A stretch of DNA of 64,000 nt from Planctomycetota bacterium (lineage in GTDB: Bacteria; Planctomycetota; JAJSAM01; JAJVHW01), in NCBI GenBank assembly GCA_021776825.1, contig JAJFFG010000001.1:1-64000 (forward strand), written 5' to 3'. Below, piece by piece: positions 60,768 to 64,000 of this stretch. The notes under the pieces are model-generated. The model ran no database searches, had not been told where the DNA came from, and saw nothing but the letters and a program-made list of their open reading frames with translations. Position 1 is the stretch's first letter; every line of letters starts with the position of its first letter. A program made the position numbers and the translations under genes.

Positions 60768-61976
60768 TCAGCCCGATCGGACGTCGATGTCACGGGCAAC
60801 GGCTTCGGCGACGATCGCGCGCGCCGCCGCCCAACCATGTGTCCCGAGAAGCCTGAGTCGGACGCGCTCGGCGCCGTCGATGATCTCGATCACCGGCTCC
60901 GCCCCGGCCGTGTCCAGCCCGGCCTCTCTCAGCCGCCGCGTCACGATGTCGACGCTGCGACCACCCGTACGGCCCGTTCCGGCGTAGACGCTCTCGGCTC
61001 CCCCGGTGACGAGATGGGCGACCCCCGCTCCGACGAGACCGCCGACGGAACCGGCCATCCGCATCGTGCGTTCCTTCCCGTGATGGACGCCCTGGATGAC
61101 GACGCAGCCGATCGCACTCCAACGCACGTTGCGATCTCCGGCGAACGACGAGAGTTCGACTCCGGACTCGGTGACCGAGAGCGCGCCGAACACTGAGCGT
61201 GCGCGAAGGGTGGATGGCAGCGAGAGCACGAATGCGAGACCGCCAATCATGAAGCAGAACGCCGGTAGATGCGGATCAGAGGTCACAACGCCGTAGGTCA
61301 GGGTCACCACGACGAGGAGGTGGCAGATGATCAGCGAGGCGCGCTGTCCCATGGCGAACTTCGTGCTCGCTCTGAAGCGTGCCGGCAGGTCGGGGCGCCA
61401 TGTGCCCTCCGGCGCCGTGGCACGGTCCTTCGCGTTCTGCTTCTGCTCGCGGTGCCAGCCCGCTGCCTCGGCCACGATCTCTCGTTGCATCGCCTGTGGC
61501 ATGTCAAACGGGTACGCGGTCGTCAGGAACGGAACGACAATCTCCGAGTCGGAGTGCGCGCGGAGGGCCGCGATGCGAGAACGGTCCTCGCCGAGGGTCT
61601 GCGGCTCGCCGTGTCTAGCAGCAACCTGATAGTCGAACGGCGCCGCTCCGTCCTGGTCGAGTCGAAGCCGCATCTGCCGAATCGGCGCCGGCGAGTCGGT
61701 CGTCCTGTCGGTGATGACTCTCAGCGCGATCGGGTCGGCGCCGGCTGCACAGGCGACGACTCCGGCTCGAAGCCGCAGTGCCTCCAGCAGCAGTCTGGCG
61801 CCGACGGTGGTCAGCAGCAGCCCGAGTCCGGGCAGCGCGAGGTAGTCCATGGGCCCCTGCAGACCCTCGAACTTGATCGCGGTCACCACCAGCAGGCCCA
61901 CTCCGGCGGCGAGCACGGAGCCGCGGATCCAGAGCCCCTCACGGAGTGTTCTGTGAAGCCGGAGTGACCCACGCAT
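60768..61976 (-). CDS. Hypothetical membrane protein
   Basis: 402 residues. Two membrane helices near the N terminus (GSVLAAGVGLLVVTAIKF, LALPGLGLLLTTVGARLL), a beta-rich domain of about 130 residues, two more helices around residues 230-270 and a C-terminal cytoplasmic part with two Gly-rich stretches (GSVGGLVGAGVAHLVTGG). No family recognised. The start at 61976 is preferred; an in-frame ATG at 62033 would add 19 residues. Confidence 0.55.
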   Translation of the reverse strand: MRGSLRLHRTLREGLWIRGSVLAAGVGLLVVTAIKFEGLQGPMDYLALPGLGLLLTTVGARLLLEALRLRAGVVACAAGADPIALRVITDRTTDSPAPIRQMRLRLDQDGAAPFDYQVAARHGEPQTLGEDRSRIAALRAHSDSEIVVPFLTTAYPFDMPQAMQREIVAEAAGWHREQKQNAKDRATAPEGTWRPDLPARFRASTKFAMGQRASLIICHLLVVVTLTYGVVTSDPHLPAFCFMIGGLAFVLSLPSTLRARSVFGALSVTESGVELSSFAGDRNVRWSAIGCVVIQGVHHGKERTMRMAGSVGGLVGAGVAHLVTGGAESVYAGTGRTGGRSVDIVTRRLREAGLDTAGAEPVIEIIDGAERVRLRLLGTHGWAAARAIVAEAVARDIDVRSG

Positions 61977-62090
61977 CTCACATTCCCCAGGGGTGAGCAA
62001 GGAGAGTACTGCGCTGAGGCCGAGAGCGTCCACGGCCGTGGCGCGCGCGACGACGTGCGCTCGCTGCTTCGGCTGACCGGACGGCGCCCG

Positions 62091-62948
62091 TCAGAACGGA
62101 AGCTCGAGGTTCTCGCCCGTCGCGCCGGCCTCCTTCGCGCGGAGGTACTCCTTGCCGGGCTCGCAGATCTCGGAGAAGTCGCACCAGCCGCAGAGGGGGT
62201 TCGGGGTGGCGTCGAAGTCCTCGGTCTTCCAGTCGGCGAGCATGCGGCCGCAGACGGTGAGGATCTCGTCCTTCTTGCGCGCGATCAGCGCGTCGTCGGG
62301 CTTGAAGCCGATCTCGAGCTCGTCGTTGAGATAGAGGAAGCTGCAGCGCGCGACGGTGCCGCGGAACTTGGTGCTGACGACCAGCGCGTAGGCAGTCAGC
62401 TGGAGGTCCTTCTCCGCGACCTTGGCCGGGTCCTTCTCCCAGGGCGGCTTGCCGGTCTTGTAGTCGATCACGATGAGCTCGCCCTCGGGCGTGCGGTCGA
62501 TGCGGTCGATCTTGCCGCCGAGCGTGACGTCGTCGGTGAGCCGCAGTTCGTGGAACTGCTCCGTCGTGAGCGGGACGGTCGTCGTGTCCTGCGTCTGGAA
62601 GAAGCGGTACAGCATGTTCAGGCCCTTCTGGCCCCACGCCTTCTCGTTCTCCCGGTTGCCCTCGAAGGCCTCCTCGCGGACCTTCTTCTGCTTCCAGCCG
62701 TTGCGCTTGAAGATCCCGCGCCCGGCCCAGGCGTCGCGCAGCAGATTGTTGAGCGTCTCGAGCGTGCGATCGCTGGCGGGCACCTTCGAGAGGTCGAAGA
62801 ACTTCTCCAGTGCGTCGTGGACGGCGTTGCCGAGCACGAGGTGCGGCGACGCCTTCGAGTACTGGCGCCGCAGGTCCGGGTCCCGCGAGTAGAAGTACTT
62901 GCGGGGGCAGTTCAGGTAGCTCTCGATCTGCGTTGGATAGAACTTCAC
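62091..62948 (-). CDS. RecB-like PD-(D/E)XK nuclease with Cas4/AddB-type iron-sulfur cysteines
   Basis: 285 residues, GTG start at 62948. Motifs in order: SYLNCPRKYFY (C14), GNAVHDALEKFF (His of the RecB family), GKIDRID, then IVIDYKTGK as the D-x-K catalytic strand, QLTAYAL, and C253-GW-C256-DFSEI-C262. C14 with the three C-terminal cysteines is the [4Fe-4S] arrangement of Cas4 and AddB. It should be a DNA exonuclease in repair or recombination. No CRISPR or helicase genes are adjacent, so a Cas4 role is not suggested. Confidence 0.85.
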   Translation of the reverse strand: MKFYPTQIESYLNCPRKYFYSRDPDLRRQYSKASPHLVLGNAVHDALEKFFDLSKVPASDRTLETLNNLLRDAWAGRGIFKRNGWKQKKVREEAFEGNRENEKAWGQKGLNMLYRFFQTQDTTTVPLTTEQFHELRLTDDVTLGGKIDRIDRTPEGELIVIDYKTGKPPWEKDPAKVAEKDLQLTAYALVVSTKFRGTVARCSFLYLNDELEIGFKPDDALIARKKDEILTVCGRMLADWKTEDFDATPNPLCGWCDFSEICEPGKEYLRAKEAGATGENLELPF

Positions 62949-62999
62949 GCGACGATCGTACCGCGATGGACTGCGGTGCGGCGCGCCTCTCGCGCGCCG

Positions 63000-63040
63000 G
63001 AATCCCGCCCTGTGCTGAATCTCGCCCGTGCTGAATCCCG
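63000..63040. repeat. Short direct repeat upstream of gltX
   Basis: GAATCCCGCCC, GAATCTCGCCC and GAATCCCGCCC occur three times within 41 bases (63000-63040) in the gap between the nuclease and gltX start codons. Purpose unknown. Confidence 0.5.
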
Positions 63041-63057
63041 CCCGGAGACTGTGATCG

Positions 63058-64000
63058 ATGAGCGTCCCCCGCGTCCGCTTCGCTCCGAGCCCTACCGGCG
63101 ACCTCCACGTCGGCGGTGTGCGCTCAGCCCTCTTCAACTGGCTCCACGCCCGCCACACGGGCGGCGTCTTCGTGCTGCGCGTCGAGGACACCGACCGCGC
63201 ACGGTCGACCGACGAGGCCACGAACATCATCCTCGAGGGCATGGCCTGGATCGGGATGGAGCCGGACGAGGGACCGTTCTTCCAGAGCCGCCGCGGTGAC
63301 CTCTACCGGGCGCGCGTGCAGGAACTGCTCGCCGCCGGCGGTGCGTATCGCTGCTGGTGCACGAAGGAGACCATCGCCGAGAAGCGCACGGCCGCCGAGA
63401 AGACCGGCACGCTGTTCCGCTACGACCGCATCTGCCGTGGCCGCACCGAGGGGCCGTCGCCGGACGCTCCGTTCGTGCTCCGCGCGGCGCTCCCCGAGGA
63501 GGGCGAGGTCGTCATCGAGGACGTCGTCAAGGGCCGCGTGGTCATCCGCAATGACCACCTCGACGACTTCATCCTGGCGCGCGCGGACGGCTCGCCGGTC
63601 TACAACTTCACGGTCGTGGTCGACGACATCGACATGGGCATCACGCACGTGATCCGCGGCGACGACCACCTGAACAACACGCCGAAGCAGATGCACCTCT
63701 ACCGGCTGCTCGGTGCGGAGCCGCCCGTGTTCGCGCACCTGCCGATGGTGCACGGCCCGGACGGCAAGAAGCTCGGCAAGCGACACGGCGCGGCCTCGAT
63801 CCTGCAGTTCCGTGAGCTCGGGTTCCTGCCGGACGTGATGCGCGGGTTCCTCGCTCGTCTCGGCTGGAGCCACGGCGACCAGGAGGAGTTCACGACGGAC
63901 GAACTGATCCAACTCTTCGACCTGACCGGCGTGCGCGGCAGCGCGGCGGTCTTTGACCACACGAAGCTCGAGTGGCTGAACGGTCGCCGCATCCGCGAGA
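63058..64000 (+). CDS. gltX: Glutamyl-tRNA synthetase, N-terminal part (cut by window edge)
   Basis: 314 residues are present. The ATG at 63058 gives MSVPRVRFAPSPTGDLHVGG with the HIGH-type motif (HVGG), and the catalytic domain continues through FVLRVEDTDRAR and VIRGDDHLNNTPKQ. The second signature is KLGKRHG (KLSKR in most relatives). It charges tRNA-Glu; it may also be non-discriminating and charge tRNA-Gln, which cannot be told from this part. It diverges from the nuclease gene. Confidence 0.95.
   Translation, partial: MSVPRVRFAPSPTGDLHVGGVRSALFNWLHARHTGGVFVLRVEDTDRARSTDEATNIILEGMAWIGMEPDEGPFFQSRRGDLYRARVQELLAAGGAYRCWCTKETIAEKRTAAEKTGTLFRYDRICRGRTEGPSPDAPFVLRAALPEEGEVVIEDVVKGRVVIRNDHLDDFILARADGSPVYNFTVVVDDIDMGITHVIRGDDHLNNTPKQMHLYRLLGAEPPVFAHLPMVHGPDGKKLGKRHGAASILQFRELGFLPDVMRGFLARLGWSHGDQEEFTTDELIQLFDLTGVRGSAAVFDHTKLEWLNGRRIRE

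Noticed and set aside
1..64000. tRNA, rRNA, riboswitch, origin or attachment sites
   Set aside because: Looked for conserved blocks (T-loop GGTTCGAATC-type, 16S/23S anchors, known riboswitch cores, DnaA-box clusters) by eye and saw none. A covariance-model scan would be needed to exclude small RNAs.

Overview
The window is high-GC DNA (roughly two thirds or more G+C, almost all third codon positions G or C) from an aerobic bacterium, most likely a member of the Planctomycetota or a near relative. Reasons: prepilin-like proteins with the planctomycete-type H-x-x-G-x-NVL C-terminal signature, a DUF1570-like secreted peptidase, several secreted HEAT-repeat proteins (one with a VWA domain), a Rieske/split cytochrome b/octaheme cytochrome c complex, and a diverged cbb3 cluster. 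The assignment rests on gene content, not on a marker gene. No rRNA, tRNA, CRISPR array, transposase or phage gene was recognised.

Layout. 1-9660: end of an ABC transporter ATPase, GNAT acetyltransferase, archaemetzincin lipoprotein, small membrane protein, large secreted beta-propeller protein, a membrane glycosyltransferase on the minus strand, then rlmN and an anchored protein of unknown function. 9789-15692: pseudokinase/AAA/TPR signalling protein, THUMP-like methyltransferase, FdhE-like zinc protein. 15897-18249: two secreted HEAT proteins. 18806-25557: minus-strand pseudopilin, Gly-rich RRM protein and the overlapping operon lipB-lipA-methyltransferase-SDR, then a plus-strand pair of membrane proteins that share the pseudopilin's C-terminal domain. 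25920-27182: secreted esterase-like protein. 27212-36495 (minus): a cbb3 oxidase operon (diheme cytochrome c, ccoN, ccoO, CcoS-like protein, CcoP-anchor-like peptide, ccoI, SafE-like, ccoG) behind two Crp/Fnr regulators. 36654-42008: phosphoesterase, hemerythrin, HIT protein, Fic-like protein without its catalytic motif, rhodanese without its cysteine, DUF1570-like peptidase. 42114-50640: thioredoxin-like and ferredoxin genes, then a Rieske/cytochrome b/b-IV/octaheme cytochrome c complex. 51475-59616: a HEAT protein, a blue-copper lipoprotein and an aa3-type (A2) oxidase operon cox2-cox1-ctaA-ctaB-sco-DUF420, ending in a probable selenoprotein gene. 59622-64000: small membrane or lipoproteins, a RecB-like nuclease and the start of gltX.

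Function as a whole. The window encodes much of an aerobic respiratory chain: a bc-type complex with its own octaheme cytochrome, a low-affinity A2 oxidase with heme A synthesis and copper delivery, and a high-affinity cbb3 oxidase with its assembly genes. CRP-type palindromes (TGTGA-N6-TCAC) lie in front of the cbb3 operon and in front of both Crp/Fnr genes, whose recognition helices read R-E-V-V-G/A-R. This suggests a small autoregulated oxidase switch.

Most notable observation. The last gene of the cox operon (59341-59616) has an in-frame TGA directly after its signal peptide, giving a UxxC motif. A stable hairpin with a GGUC apical loop follows at the spacing of a bacterial SECIS element. 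This looks like an undescribed selenoprotein tied to cytochrome oxidase assembly. Also notable: a family of about 260-bp intergenic elements bounded by inverted, self-complementary ends with compensatory base changes, and zinc-ribbon-like knuckles inserted in the octaheme cytochrome.
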